Shown: in pieces, positions 34,388 to 46,572 of the stretch
How positions within the stretch are numbered: the first letter of the stretch is position 1
How the letters are laid out: every line of letters starts with the position of its first letter
Assembly: GCA_009193035.1 (NCBI GenBank)
Contig: SWDT01000107.1
Coordinates: forward strand, 124,001-188,000
Direction: 5' to 3'
DNA: 64,000 nucleotides
From: Halicephalobus mephisto
Lineage: Eukaryota > Nematoda > Chromadorea > Rhabditida > Panagrolaimidae
The notes under the pieces: model-generated
Told to the model about the DNA's origin: nothing
The model's database searches: none
Seen by the model: the letters and a program-made list of their open reading frames with translations, nothing else
Translations under genes and position numbers: made by a program

Positions 34388-37300
34388 ATGGCTTCAGAAG
34401 AAAACATCAAAGTCGCCGTCAAGGTTCGTCCTTGTTCCAACCTCCTTGGACGGTCAAGTACGTGTCTCCAATGCGATCCCGCCGGGGGCACAATCGATAT
34501 AACGACTCAAGGAAGAGAGAAAAAATTTGACTTTAATGCTATCTTTGGTGAGGATGCGACACAGGTTAGTTAGTATTTTAGCATTTTGATATATGGAAGT
34601 TGGTTTTTTAGGACTTTTTATACGTCAAAGTCGCCGAACCCGTGGTGTCTGGGTTCTTGGAGGGCATCAATGGAACCATTTTCGCTTATGGTCAAACTGG
34701 CAGTGGTAAGACTTACACTATGATCGGCGAGGAACGTGATGGGGCCATCAACTACCAGAACAGAGGAATCATTCCGAGGGTTTTTGAATCCGTTTTTGCC
34801 CACTTACATGCCCAAAGTGCCAAGGTAAGAAACTTTTAAAATCATCCTTTCATCCTCCTATTTCAGCACCCCGAAAGGTTCAAATACTCTGTCCAATGTA
34901 GCTTTGCGGAACTCTACAACGAGCATCTCTATGATCTTCTCGGCGACGCTGAATCTCAGATCCAAGTACGGAGTAACATTGTCGATGGAGTCACCCTCCA
35001 AGGAGCTACAGAAGAGGAATTGCACAGTGTGGACCATGGGATGAAAACCTTGATGCAAGGTTGGAACCGCCGCAAAGTAGCTGCAACGGCGATGAATCGT
35101 GAAAGCAGTCGATCCCATGCTCTTTTCATGCTGACCCTGCAAACCCAGACAGTTGAAGATGCGTTTGTAAATCGAAGGACATCTCGATTGAACTTGGTTG
35201 ATCTGGCTGGATCGGAAAGACAAGCCCATACGAAGACTAATGACAATGACCGTTTGAAAGAGGCCGGCAATATCAACAAATCCCTCTCCATCTTGGCTCG
35301 TGTGATTAGAAGTTTGGTCAACCAAAGGTCGAAGGAAGAATACATTTCCTACCGTGATTCTCTCCTAACATTCATTCTAAAGGATTCTCTAGGTGGCAAC
35401 TCCCGGACGGCGGTCGTCGTCAATGTGCATCCCAATTCCGAATTTGTTGGAGAAACTCTGTCAACGTTGAACTTTGCTGAGAATGTTAAAAAGGTCAAGA
35501 ACAAGGCGAAAGTGAATGAGAACATTACATGTCAAGATATCGAACTTCTTAAAGCTGAACTACTCAGGGTCAAAGAGGAACTGAAAAATGCTGACAATAT
35601 TCCGCTCTTATTGAGAAATTACAAAGTGACCTGGAAAAGGCAGCAGTTGACAGTGAAGAATACCGTAAAATGTACATCACCATTCGTAAAGATCTCGATA
35701 CTTCTCGCCAACAGTGTTCAATGTTAAAAAATAGTGTTCGTTTTTTGAATGAATTAAAAGGAGGAAAACCAGACTTTGCCGACAAATTGATGGAAACGAT
35801 AGAAAGCATGGCTGAAGATGTCCTCAAAGAAGCAAAAACCAAAGTGACTACTGATGGGAATTCTGCCGTCAGTTTGGACATGGAGAAGGTCGTGAAGAAC
35901 TAGAAACTCTAAAGAGAGAATATAAAAAAGTTCTTGATCAAAAAGAGAAACTTGATAAAGAAAACAAAAATCTTAATTTCGATTGACGATCAATGTGCAG
36001 AACTCAGAGACGGTTAAATAGGGAAAAATCTGTTTCAGTAAGTAATATTGAGAATATCATTTGGAAATCCATTTTTTTAGTCGTCTGATTTCGGAGATGA
36101 TACGCCTGAAACTCCATCGATAACCGCCAAAGAACGTCGCGTCGCCGTCAGACTCAGTTTACTCCTGGAAAGGCTCTGTGAAACCACGTATTCTTTTCCC
36201 TGATGTGCTTTCGAGTCCTACATCTGGCGAAGATGATGGTCTACGAAGGAAAGTCATGAAATTGGAAGATAAAGCAGATGAAGAAGAAAAATCGCGTTTG
36301 GAAGTGGAGATGCAGCTGAATCAATTGCATCAGATATTGAGAGAAAAAGAAGGACTCATTGCTAAATTAGAATCGACGGAGAATGAACGTATTACTGAGT
36401 TTGTTTCTGAAGTCAGTAAGCTTCGTGATGAAAGATCAATGTTGGATGATCGTGCTAAGTCTGCTGAATCTAGTGTAAGAACTTCAGTCTCAAGTGGAGA
36501 AGTACCGTAGTCGTATTGTGGATGCTGATAAACTCATTGCTCGTCAAGAAGCCTCAATCAATGAATATTTAGAGAAGATAATGAATCTAGAGAAGGAAGT
36601 TGCAGAAAGCACTGAAGCAATTTTATCATTGCAGGAGGTAAAAGAACAACTAGAAAGTCAAATGGCTGAAGCAGTATACGAATATGAACAAAAGTTGTCA
36701 CAACATACGAATGGTGTTTCGTCTACTGATGAAGATAACCAGAAAGACAGTGTTTTGACTGGTCGTATTGATGAATTGATGGAACAGTTGAAGAAGAAGG
36801 ATGAAGATATTGAAGTTCTTAGAAGTGAATATGAAAAGAAGAATTCTGAAGTGAAACAGATGAGAAAACTTAGGGAATCTATTGGTGGACCTGGTCAGAA
36901 GAAATTATATAGTGAACTGAAGGAATTACAAAAAGAAAAGAAGAATCTTATTGCTCGATTGGAAGCTGTAGAAAGGTCTCATGAAGAACTTGAAGATGAA
37001 TTCAACGAGAAACTGCAACATGCTAAAGTACAATTGTCGGAAATGGTATCTTCTAAAGAGGCTATAGAGTCAGAATTCAATCGGGTTTCGATGGAATTGA
37101 AGACGCTAGCACAAACAGTGGTAAGTATTTTTTGAATTTAATTTGCTTTTGTAAGTGTTTTTCTAGCTTGGCTCGACGGTTGCTGCATTTGATACTAGAG
37201 CAAGTGTTTTTGACGTGAATTACCTTAATCCGAAGAGCAACATTTTCCGTGAAGCTACAGAACGCTTGAGGGAACAACGGGACCGACTTCACTTCCTTGA

Positions 37301-37822
37301 GTTTGAAAATTCTCGATTGCGTAGTCAATCATCGGTTTGTTTTTATGTTTATTAATTGAATTTATTTAATTTTTTTAGAAAATGGATTTCCAGAAATTGG
37401 AATTTAAACCTGTGAATTCTAATGATAAGAAATTTACAGCCAAGACTGATGAAATGACACGTGACTTTAAATTGGCAGAATCAAATGATGAAATGAACAG
37501 GGAAACTAATAATCAGAAAAACCTCCTTGAGAAGAAGGTTGCAGAATTGGAACAACAGATGAAGGCGCAAGAATTGGAATATCAGAAGAAACTTGCTGAA
37601 GCAGATGTTGCGATTAAGGAAGTTGAAGCTCAGAAGAACAAAGCTTTGTCTGATTTGACGAATATGACTGGGCATCAGAATCATCATCAGAAGATTCAAT
37701 ATTTGGAGAAAATGAAAGGGGAGTTGCAGACAGTTCAGAAGGAAAATGCGACATTAAAAGCGAAGTTGAAACGACTGGAAGGAAGCAAGGATAAAGAAAA
37801 TGTTCGTGTTGTTAGACGATGA
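34388..37822 (+). CDS. Kinesin-12 (KIF15/KLP-18-like) motor; stalk carries frame breaks
   Basis: Plus-end-directed microtubule motor. Known kinesin-12 members act in spindle bipolarity; in C. elegans KLP-18 organises acentrosomal spindles. Exons are 34388-34564, 34612-34824, 34867-36037, 36081-37120, 37167-37334 and 37379-37822. The motor is intact: VAVKVRP at the start, P-loop GQTGSGKTYT, switch I NRESSRSH, switch II DLAGSE and neck KNKAKVNE. RGIIPR, YRDSLLTFILKDSLGG and ETLSTLNFAE match kinesin-12. A long coiled coil follows. From about 35600 to 36480 the coiled-coil frame changes at least six times (near 35600, 35888, 35983, 36012, 36142, 36175, 36477), each fitting loss of one base, with stops between. 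The frame then stays open to 37822. Either the stalk is decaying or the consensus has errors; the motor alone would still be translated. Confidence 0.8.
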
Positions 37823-38006
37823 AATCAATACTAATGGATTATCTTGTGAAGTAATTGATCAACTTAATATGTTTTCTGATCTCTAGTCGATGTAAGTTTG
37901 TCTTGTACTTTTAGTTCTTGTAAATTCGTTGAGACAGATAGATAAATGGTGCTAACTGGTGAAGTTTTATCATTAAGGTTCCTGAATAGTAGGAAGTTCA
38001 TATCTT

Positions 38007-38672
38007 ATGAAGCACCGAGAAGAAACCAAAGTAAGAAATGGGTTTTTCGTTTTCGAGGGCTTTTCGAATGGTGTCTTCTGTAGATACTGCAAGAAACATA
38101 ACAAAGAGGTTATTCTAACATTCTCTAACAATGGAAAGATGAATATAATCGGAGAACACCTACCAAAATGCAAATCTTTTGACCCATCGATGACATACCC
38201 TTCATCCACGCCTCTTAAAAAGGATCAAACACAGAAAATATTGAAGGAAAAAGATCAAAAAATAACTATAGAGAAGAGGGATACAAAGGTCTTCCTGAAG
38301 GTAGAAAATAGAGAATATACGTGTCTCGATGACAAAGGAAAAATATTCTATTGTGAATTCTGCATCGGTAGTAAAGTAGTCACAGCTCAACTAATCGAAA
38401 ACATCAGTGAGAACGAACATTTGCCTGACTGTCCGAATTATAAGAAGTCGATGGATTCAACTACTGAATTCAACTCGTGGAAACTAGATGGAAAAATCCT
38501 GCGAATCGGAAATCGAGAATATGAGAGTATTCCAAACCCTAACGAATTCATATGTCAGTTCTGTCTGCAAAAAGAAAAGCTTGTAAAAGCGAAAAAAACA
38601 AACATTGTCGAAGAAGATGAACACGACGATAAATGCCCATATTTCAAGATGCCAGAAACAGCTAAGATCTAA
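38007..38672 (+). CDS. FLYWCH-like finger protein D (b-c-c, single exon)
   Basis: Shortest family member, 221 aa, no intron seen. Module b (VFCRYCKKHN...GEHLPKC) opens the protein, followed by a Lys-rich linker and two c modules (NREYTC...FYCEFC...HLPDC; NREYESI...FICQFC...HDDKC). Modules a and d are absent. Genes B and D are the only members with two c modules, but B has no b module. The ATG lies 185 bp after the kinesin stop on the same strand, a spacing typical of nematode operons, though no clear SL2-type acceptor was identified. An upstream first exon cannot be excluded. Confidence 0.7.
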   Translation: MKHREETKVRNGFFVFEGFSNGVFCRYCKKHNKEVILTFSNNGKMNIIGEHLPKCKSFDPSMTYPSSTPLKKDQTQKILKEKDQKITIEKRDTKVFLKVENREYTCLDDKGKIFYCEFCIGSKVVTAQLIENISENEHLPDCPNYKKSMDSTTEFNSWKLDGKILRIGNREYESIPNPNEFICQFCLQKEKLVKAKKTNIVEEDEHDDKCPYFKMPETAKI

Positions 38673-39330
38673 AAAATAATTTTAGTGAAGATTATTTATA
38701 ATCAATTGGCCATTCTTAGTCCTTGATATATTGTTTTAAATATCTAACTTTAATATAAATCGTCAATTTTCAAACGTCTTTTAAAACAGTCATTTGATGA
38801 AAGTTTTTTTCTGAATCCGACTATTTTTTCTTGATTATGTTCCAAACTTGTCTCTTAGAAACATGAGTTCAGAATTGAATATTCAAGATCTTGCTTTCAT
38901 CAATCTAATTGAAAAATGTTATGGCATAAATAAAAAAAAATCAATAGTTACTGTTTTTGGCGTCTTTGATCACAAAACGGTTCTTAGGACAAATCGCAAC
39001 TTGCAGAAATTGCTTGATAGGGACTGAGGGTAGCTCGATAGTTGAAAGAATAAAGTATTAATTCAGGTTCTAAAAAGTAAGTCCTGCTTCTGATTTTGGT
39101 TTTAATCCTATTTTCAAAAAAAATCAAATAAGTTTATAATAACAAAAAATTTTCCAAAGCGCCAATTTCAGAAAATATTGGACTATAAAAAAACTCATCA
39201 AATTGGAAAGTCTTTATTGTATCGGACTTTTTTCAAAGCTTAATTCGGTAGAAATAAAGACAGTTCAATTTGACGACATTGATTGTCGTTTGACCTTATT
39301 TTTGAGCGGGAAATTTTTCCAATCGTTCAA
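38673..39330. other. Intergenic between genes D and E
   Basis: No gene or repeat recognised. The 5' part is the 3' UTR side of gene D. Confidence 0.35.
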
Positions 39331-40879
39331 ATGGACCTCAATGAGAAAAACCCGCGTAAGTTCGATGACATAACTCCCCAATAAAAATCAACAAATCTTT
39401 CTTCTTACTGTTGGATTTCAATAAAAAGTACTTTTTCAGATCCCATGAATCCAGAATCCAACCTATCTTCCAATGTCAGATGGAAATTCCCGATCAAAAA
39501 AGACCCCAGATTTATCCTTGTATTCGATGATCAGAAATCCTTAAATTGCCGAGTCTTTAGATCCATCATAAAAAAAGGAAAAACTATGTACGCTTGTAAA
39601 ATCTGTAATCAACTCCAAAAACTAGTCGGTGCTTCTTGCACATCGGAGTCCACAGAGTCCATGCCAGTGCTGGAGAGAGTTCCAGAACCCAAGGAGCACG
39701 TTTGTCTTCCTATGACGAAATCTGAAGCCATGAAATATGTAATGAAGTTGGCTCAGCACAAGAAGAACAAAAATGTGAATAGAGTTTCTGAAGTGAGGTT
39801 TACGGTAAGTCGAAAATTAGGATTCCGTAAAGAGTAAAAGATTACAGAATGTGTCCGAAGTGATTTTCACATCTGATCCTAAAAACGAGACCCCAAAGAC
39901 AGTAGTTAGAATTGTAGAGGATTCCGATATTCTTCCATTTCTAATCAAGGAACCAAACAATCCTACTTTCGTCAGGAGATTCATTGGGTCTAATACTGGA
40001 CTTGTTTGTCAGTTCTGCAAAGATAACGGGAATCAAGTCATCGGAGTCTTTTCTGAAGCTGGAAAACTTGCAATTACCGGAGAACATTTGCCTAGCTGTA
40101 AGCCATTCGATCTAGCAGAGAATTCTAAATCTACCGGATGCCAGACTATTGGAACTTTAGAATCTCCGAATCAAAAATCCGATTACGAAATGACCGGAAA
40201 TATCCTAAAAGTTGGAGACAGAGAATACTTTGACTCCGATGGCGATGGGACATTGTACTACTGCAAGTTCTGTCTCAGAACGAAAAAGACCGTTGTCGAG
40301 GCCAAAGTGAAGACAATCGTGCTAGAAGACGAACACTGTCTGGAATGTGAAGAAACTAGGAGGAAAACAGAAAACAAAGAAAATTGTCCTCCAGAATCAG
40401 AATCCAAATTTATTTCACCTGATTCAAAAAGACCGGAAAAGAGACCTCTACCTTCGGATGAAGACTACAGTAATTTTCCTATATATTCGGAATTGAATTT
40501 AACAAGGATCAAAATCCCTGACGATTCTTTCAAGTTCGACTACAACGGGAAGAAGTCCTACATCCTCCTGAAGAATCCTTCAAATCCGGAAGAGGGCTGG
40601 GAATTCATGAGCCATGTCAAGTTCAAGAACAAGACAATGAGCTACAGATGTCTCTCTTGTGCCAGCTACTATCTCAAGTTCTATCTCGATCTGAAGGAAC
40701 TCTACTGTACCCCAAGACGCCACTCCTGTAAATGCATTCCGATGAAGCTCCTGGAAGAAAAGTACGAAGATATGCGGGCCGGAATCAGAATCGACCATTC
40801 TTGGTGGAGGAAGAAGTACGAAGAACACGGAGTTCCATTATTTTTCAAATATCTGGGTGCGAAATTCAATAAAACTTAG
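39331..40879 (+). CDS. FLYWCH-like multi-finger protein E (a-b-c-d)
   Basis: Cleanest four-module member, about 473 aa, probably nuclear (inferred). Exons are 39331-39355, 39440-39804 and 39848-40879. The first exon (MDLNEKNP) is joined in phase 1 across CTTTTTCAG to the a exon. Module a: WKFPIKKDPRF...YACKIC...EHVCLPM. Module b: IKEPNN...VCQFC...GEHLPSC. Module c: GDREYFDSDGDGTLYYCKFC...EHCLEC. Module d: YRCLSC...RRHSCKC, ending YEDMRAGIRIDHSWWRKK. It is very close to the C-terminal half of gene C, including the linkers, so the two are recent paralogues on opposite strands 27 kb apart. AATAAA occurs at 40912. The conserved element follows about 100 bp downstream. Confidence 0.8.
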
Positions 40880-40975
40880 AATTCCGGTACTTTAAAGTGG
40901 AAAATAAAAATTTTTCATGTTTATTTTTAGCTTTAACATTTTGAGGACTTTTATCGAAAGATATTTCGTAATTAT

Positions 40976-41118
40976 TGAGAGAAAACTAAACTAGAAAGAA
41001 AAGACCTGAAGCGGTAGTTTGAAAATCAAGGAGTGGAATACTGTAGGGCATGAGTAAGACTGTTACTTATAGTTGTGTGGATGGATATATAAATTATATC
41101 CTCATTGTTCTAGTAAAG
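40976..41118 (+). repeat. Family-associated conserved element, copy 2
   Basis: Over about 145 bp it matches the copy at 55661-55807 (reverse strand): TTGAGAGAAAACTAAACTAG, GACCTGAAG, TACTGTAGGGCATGAG, GGATATATAAATTATA and TTGTTCTAGTAAAG. Same strand as gene E, 97 bp after its stop. Confidence 0.7.
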
Positions 41119-42580
41119 ATTATTATTATACGTCTATTTTCTATCTTAAAAGTAATCAATATACATTCTGATTTTTTAAATAATTAAATAATTGCACATT
41201 TTTAAAATTATCTGAATCAATTTTTAATTTTAAATAATTAAAAATAAATAATATTTTCTATATTATATTTTTGGTCAAAATTAAAAAAGTTTTAAACTTA
41301 ATTATTGTTTGAAATTTGTTTTTTACATTTTCAACCAAACTTTAGCAAAATTTTAAACAATTAAAAACAAAAAAAATACGGTACAAATTTGACATTCAGA
41401 AACTCTAAAAAATTGATTTAGAATACTCCAAGATCCTACATTGAATTTTAAAATGAATAATTTTATTGAAAACTAAACAGTCAATAAAATTTTAAAAATA
41501 TTCAAGTTTTAAAGATTTTAAAAAATATTCAAAAATTTTAAATTTTTAAAAATATTCATAAATTAAAAATTTTTTAAAATTTCGGTGTTTTGTAAAAGTT
41601 GTTTTTGAATTTTATAATAGTTGTTTTCGGATTTTTTCAATCAAAATTAGAATTCCGTGAGTAATTCTAGAATCTTTTTAAATTTAATAAAAAATTTAAA
41701 AAATATTTAAAATCAAAAATTTCTAGAAAACTTTTAATTTTTGTAAAAATATAATTAACTTCACAACCATGCAATTTCTTAAATGATTTTTCATCTGTTT
41801 ACTTCCAAGTCACTATAATTTCTATAAGTAAAACTGTACAATTTATTTTCACATTTGTCGAAATTTATTTTTCCCGATTTTCGAACATTTAAAAAAATTT
41901 TTCAAAACGTCGGAAAAAATTTAAAATGTAATTTTTGCTGTCAGAAATATTCAAAAATCGAAAAAACGAAATTCGATTAACGAAGAAAAATTTTTTTTGC
42001 ATTTTTCAGACATTTAATGAATATTGTTTGAAATTTATCAATTTACGTTTTCAATCTGCTTGTTATTATTATTTTTGAATTTAGACTTTTCCTGTTTGTT
42101 ATTTAGATTCTATTTTATTCCTTCTGATGTTAGAAGGTCCATTGAAAGCCAGATTATCTCCTCGGACACGTTTCTATGTTGTGCGTCCGTGTGTTTCTCC
42201 CACTCAGTGGCCTACATTTTCAAAATTAAAATTTCTAATACAATATACAACCATCTATATCACTTTTAAAAATATAAAAATTAAATTTTAATTTTAAAAA
42301 TTTCTATTAAACTTAAATTATGGAATTTGTTTTCGAGTAGGTCAAACAAGTCGAATTATTCTATAGGTCCGTCCGTTTGCTTCGCTGTCTTTGTCGAATC
42401 GATTATTTTCGAAAGTCGGAATTTCTAGTCGGTTCTCTCGCCGTCTCTCCATTTAGTTTTCTGCATTTTAAAATTATAAATTGAATATTTTAAGAAATAC
42501 TACTAGCTAAAATTCCGCAAAGCTTCTAGACTGTTCTATAATCCCTTAGAGGCTTTTGAAACCTTCGAGAATCTCGTGAA
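41119..42580. other. AT-rich spacer
   Basis: No gene supported; long A/T runs dominate. Confidence 0.35.
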
Positions 42581-43160
42581 AAATTTTTGGAAAATTCCAG
42601 AATCGAGTGGAAATTTAGAACTAAAATTTGAAATTAAAAATTCCGGAAGTTTCTAGAATGTTTTAAAAATTTGTGTCGAAACGCTTTCGTAATAATCTCC
42701 TTTTTAATTTTTATATTCGTTAAATTGAAATTGTAGAAGCTTTTCAACTCTTTCGTAATCGAATAAAAAGTTATGAAATCTCCGAAAATTCCGTGGATAT
42801 TTTTGGAAAATTCAAGAATTAAGTGAAAATTTTGAAAACCAAAATCTGAAATCAAGAATTCTGAAAATTCGTGTCGAGACAATTTCATAATCGTTTTGAT
42901 TTTCAACTTTTATATTCATCAAATTTGAAGTCTTAAAATTTCCGAAATTTTCTCACAGTACAATAAAGGTTTAAAAATCAACATCCAAAACTTACCATTC
43001 TGAAAATTCGTGTCGAGACAATTTCGTAACACTCCACTTTTAAGTTGTATTTATTAAATTAGAATTCTGTAGAAATTTCTGAAATTTTCCAAAAAACTAA
43101 AAACTCTGGAAATTTGTAAAAATAGTAAAATTTCGTGTCGAGATAGTTTCGTAACAAGAT
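42581..43160. repeat. Degenerate repeat with CGTGTCGAGACA motif
   Basis: GAAAATTCGTGTCGAGACAA with TTTCATAATC or TTTCGTAAC occurs near 42863, 43002 and (as AATTTCGTGTCGAGATAGTT) 43130, with a weaker copy near 42670 (TTGTGTCGAAACG). Spacing is about 130-140 bp. The same core motif appears at 32041-32460. Confidence 0.65.
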
Positions 43161-43191
43161 TAATTTTTGTTTTTCATGACAGGATCACATT

Positions 43192-44406
43192 ATGGAAATC
43201 GATGATGAAAACACCTCTGCCCAAAGTTTGCTCCAGACTTTGAATTCTTACCTCCAGAATGAAGCAGTCAAATACGAGTCTTTCGAGCCCGAAGATGAAG
43301 TCACTGTTCTCGTAGGTGTTTTATGTCCTTTGAAATCCCAAAATTTACTTTTAGCATTCTGCCGAAACCTCAGAGTATCCGAGATTCACATTCCCCGTTC
43401 CAGAAGACCCAAGATATATGCTTGTGTTCGAAAGTCCTAATGAAATTAGAGTTTTTAAATTCTATCGTCACAATAATAAACCCTCTTTTTACTGCGTAGG
43501 TTGCTCAAATACGAGGGTGAACAAGAGGAAGTACCTGCTCAGGGGCTGTGATTGGCCCGAAGGCAGTCCGTACCCGATTTCCTTCAATGTCCCAAAACCA
43601 GAAGACCATACTTGTGAGATATTGAACCTCGACGAAGCTAGAACAAAGGTGTTTTCTCTAATGTCCAGGAAATCCCACGGGAAGTCAGCAAATGCAGGAG
43701 ATGGCACGGTAGTTTTGGATTTTAAATTTTTAATGAATTGACCTTTTAGAATCTCTCCGAAGGATCTCAAGAACCAATCTCTCGTGTGATTCTAAAGAGG
43801 AAAAAAATTCTAAAAATCCCATCTATATCGAGTCAAATAAGGAAAACACCGGATTTCTCAGGAATTATCGAAGACTTTCAAATTTCCCCCACCAACCCGC
43901 ATCCAGAGAACGTCCAGTCAACTTCAAGGATCATCAATAATTCCCGGATTATCCAGATAACCCTAATTAAGGAAGAATCAGACCCCAATCTTGTCAGAAG
44001 GTTTATTCAATTCAACGACGGCTTAATCTGTCAATTCTGCAGAGAAATGGGTAACCCCGTCCTCGGTAGAATCGACTCTGACGGAAGTATAAGTATTTCT
44101 GGAGATCACTTGCCAAATTGCCAACCATTTTCTTTTTCCGAGAGTTCTCTTTCATTACAAAAGACCTCTACTAAGATAGAACCCAAAAAGAAGACTTCTG
44201 ATTACGAACTCCACGGCAACATCCTCAAAGTCGGAGATCGGGAATACATCGACACTGATGGCGACCAAGAATCCTACTACTGTAAACTCTGCCTCAAGTT
44301 AAAGAAAACCGTGGTAGAAGCCAAACTGAAGACGATTGTCGTCGAGGACGAACATTGCAAGGAGTGTGAGGAATCAAGAACTCAGAAATCTGAACCCTGT
44401 TCATGA
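43192..44406 (+). CDS. FLYWCH-like finger protein F (a-b-c)
   Basis: Three exons, 43192-43311, 43355-43708 and 43750-44406, phase 0, about 376 aa. Exon 1 is acidic (MEIDDENTSAQ), as in A-C. Exon 2 carries one a module (FPVPEDPRYMLVFE...FYCVGC...DHTC) that is closest to the first modules of gene C (CDWPEGSPYPISF against CNWPQGSPVPVSF). Exon 3 carries b (IKEESDPNLVRRF...ICQFC...GDHLPNC) and c (GDREYIDTDGDQESYYCKLC...EHCKEC). There is no d module; the protein stops shortly after c. An unpaired acceptor CATGACAG lies 10 nt before the ATG. AATAAA runs follow near 44436. Confidence 0.78.
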
Positions 44407-45823
44407 TTATCATTCCAAAGAACTGTAAATTTATAATAAAAATAAAAATAAAATTTAACGTGCAAAAATTCCTCAAAATCTTGATCTGCTAGATTCTGGT
44501 CTGACTTCTGTTTGAGGTGTTTCGTAAAAGTAGTAAGTAAATTTCGTTAATAATGCTTGAAGTCTTTATTTCAATCATTTTGATTGAATCTTTTTGGAAG
44601 ATTTCAAATGAATATTTTAATGTGGTTTTTATTAAGAAATCTGCCTTTTTCTAAAATTTGCATTAATGTACAGAAGACTAAATATCAAAAACAGAAATTT
44701 ATTTAAGAAATTTAAAATAACAAAAATTTTTTCCTGATAGAAAGCTTCAGGTTTCTAATAGGAGATTATAGTATAACCTTCAGTAACGATTTTGGACCTA
44801 GAACTTATATTATGCTTTCTATTCCTGATGATTAGCTTGTGTTTGAGACTGGAAATTTTGACAAAGAAAAAGTTGTTTTTAACAAGAAAGTGTTGTATGA
44901 TGATATTGTCAATAATGTTCTTTACAGAACAGGGATTTGCTGTTGCTTTAATATTCCTAATTTATGTTTGTTTACTTTAACTAAACGTTGCTAAAGATGA
45001 AAATTAAATACTCAACTATAGACCCAAGCTATACAACCAGATATGGATGTTGTTTACTAGAAAAATAAAAACTCATTTGGAAATTGATAAGACATTTTTG
45101 ATGACAATCGATAATTTCGGTGTATATATTTTCTGTCTTACACGAAAAATAGACTTGAAGTACAATGGTCTTCCGAAATAAGTTGCGTATAAACTTGGAA
45201 TTTCCAAAACAAGTCCAAAATTAATTCCTTTCTACAAAACATTTTTCTGAAACACAAAGTTCGAAAAATTCTGCAAACTTTTATATATTGACTGGAAGGA
45301 AAAGTACGTTTGCAATTTTGTGTTTGACTTTTATATTTGAAGGCATTAACTTTGCATATTAAATTCCAGATATCAGTAATGATATTACATAGTTAAATTC
45401 AAATTTAAAAATAGTTATAGATGTACTATTATTTTTTCTAAAAGCAAACTGAAACTATACTTAAATGTAATTTTTTACATTAAAAGAACAGTTTTTGACA
45501 GATATTCCATTGAAGAATATTGATACTCAATAATAAAATTCGTAAACTGTTAAGATTTAAGGTTGGTAGTCTTGTTAAGGCATCTTCCCTAAGTACTGGG
45601 TCCCGACACGATTACAATAACGATACAGAATATTAATGTTAGAGGAGTGGTTGTTGTTCTATATACTTAATGCGCTTCTGTTCTGAAATAACTTCTCATT
45701 CCTATTCCACTATACACCCACAGAATTCACAAGATATATAAATAGTTTATTTTAACAATTTAAAAGTGATATAAAACTTATTTTAAGAAATACCATCATT
45801 AGAGTTCATTTTATTTTTAATCT
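44407..45823. other. Intergenic, no gene seen
   Basis: AT-rich with short chance frames. No conserved element was found here, unlike after gene E. Confidence 0.35.
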
Positions 45824-46572
45824 TTAAAAAAAGGGAATAATTGGATCAAAGTGATTTAATGAGTGCAAAATAAATATTGAAGGAAGATCAGCATTATAAC
45901 CAGCTTTACCATCGGGACGTTCGAAGTTGGGTCTGTCGGTGAACAAAAGGAAATTACGGTCTGACTCTTTATAGATGATGATATTCACTTTGAGTAATTG
46001 GGCCAAATATAATATGTGTTGATCATTCATCCAATAATCTTTAGGAACACAACTACTTTTTTTTATTTCTGAAAGATAGTTCTCTTCTTTTTCATATGAC
46101 TTGTCGTACTTAGCCATAATACGAGTAATCACACTTCGAATTTGAAAATGAAAATCTTCATTTTCAGTAAGTAAATATGATATGGATCGAAATCCGCAAT
46201 TTCCATCTCCTTTGACTGGAAAATGAAGCATCTTTTCGGATTTAGAAGAGTCAAAAATTTGATTTATTTTACTTCCATTAAATCCTTCGTTAGTAGACAT
46301 TAAAAGTGGAGAAGATTTTACGTTTTCAGAGCTGATACCGAGTTTTTTTGCGGTTGATAGTAGCCAATTCTTGTCTGGCTTTTTCAAAATCCCGATTTTG
46401 ATATTAGGGATTATACGAACTGGTTTTGTAATTACAGTATCTAGAGACAAAGTTTTGTCAACTTCTGATGGTAAAGATTTTTCAACTGCTAGAACATGAT
46501 TAAACTTTAGTAATAAGTTGGAGTCATTATCATCATGTTCTGGACTGCTGTCACGGACAAGAACTGGAGAAT
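45824..46572 (-). CDS. OTU-type cysteine protease, transposon-like; possibly 3' part of a chimera
   Basis: OTU-family deubiquitinase-like protease. The exon runs from an acceptor CTTTTTAG at about 46573 down to 45824, about 249 codons. Catalytic cysteine block: PVKGDGNCGFRSISYLL. The C-terminal histidine lies in LHSLNHFDPI, a typical OTU Cys...His spacing. The N-terminal part is acidic/Ser-rich then basic. No ATG precedes the domain at the exon start; the internal M at 46450 is the first available one. The exon starts in phase 1. A donor (AAAAAA|GTAAGA, near 46750) just upstream leaves exactly one base in the frame of the broken zinc-finger copy, so splicing would join module b to the OTU domain. 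OTU genes occur on many eukaryotic transposons, so origin from one is plausible but unproven. Confidence 0.6.

Noticed and set aside
35020..35345. Minus-strand frames across the kinesin motor
   Set aside because: Opposite-strand shadows of a clearly conserved motor domain.
44792..44980. 62-residue hydrophobic frame
   Set aside because: AT-rich codon noise; no signal-peptide-plus-domain structure and no splice-linked exon.
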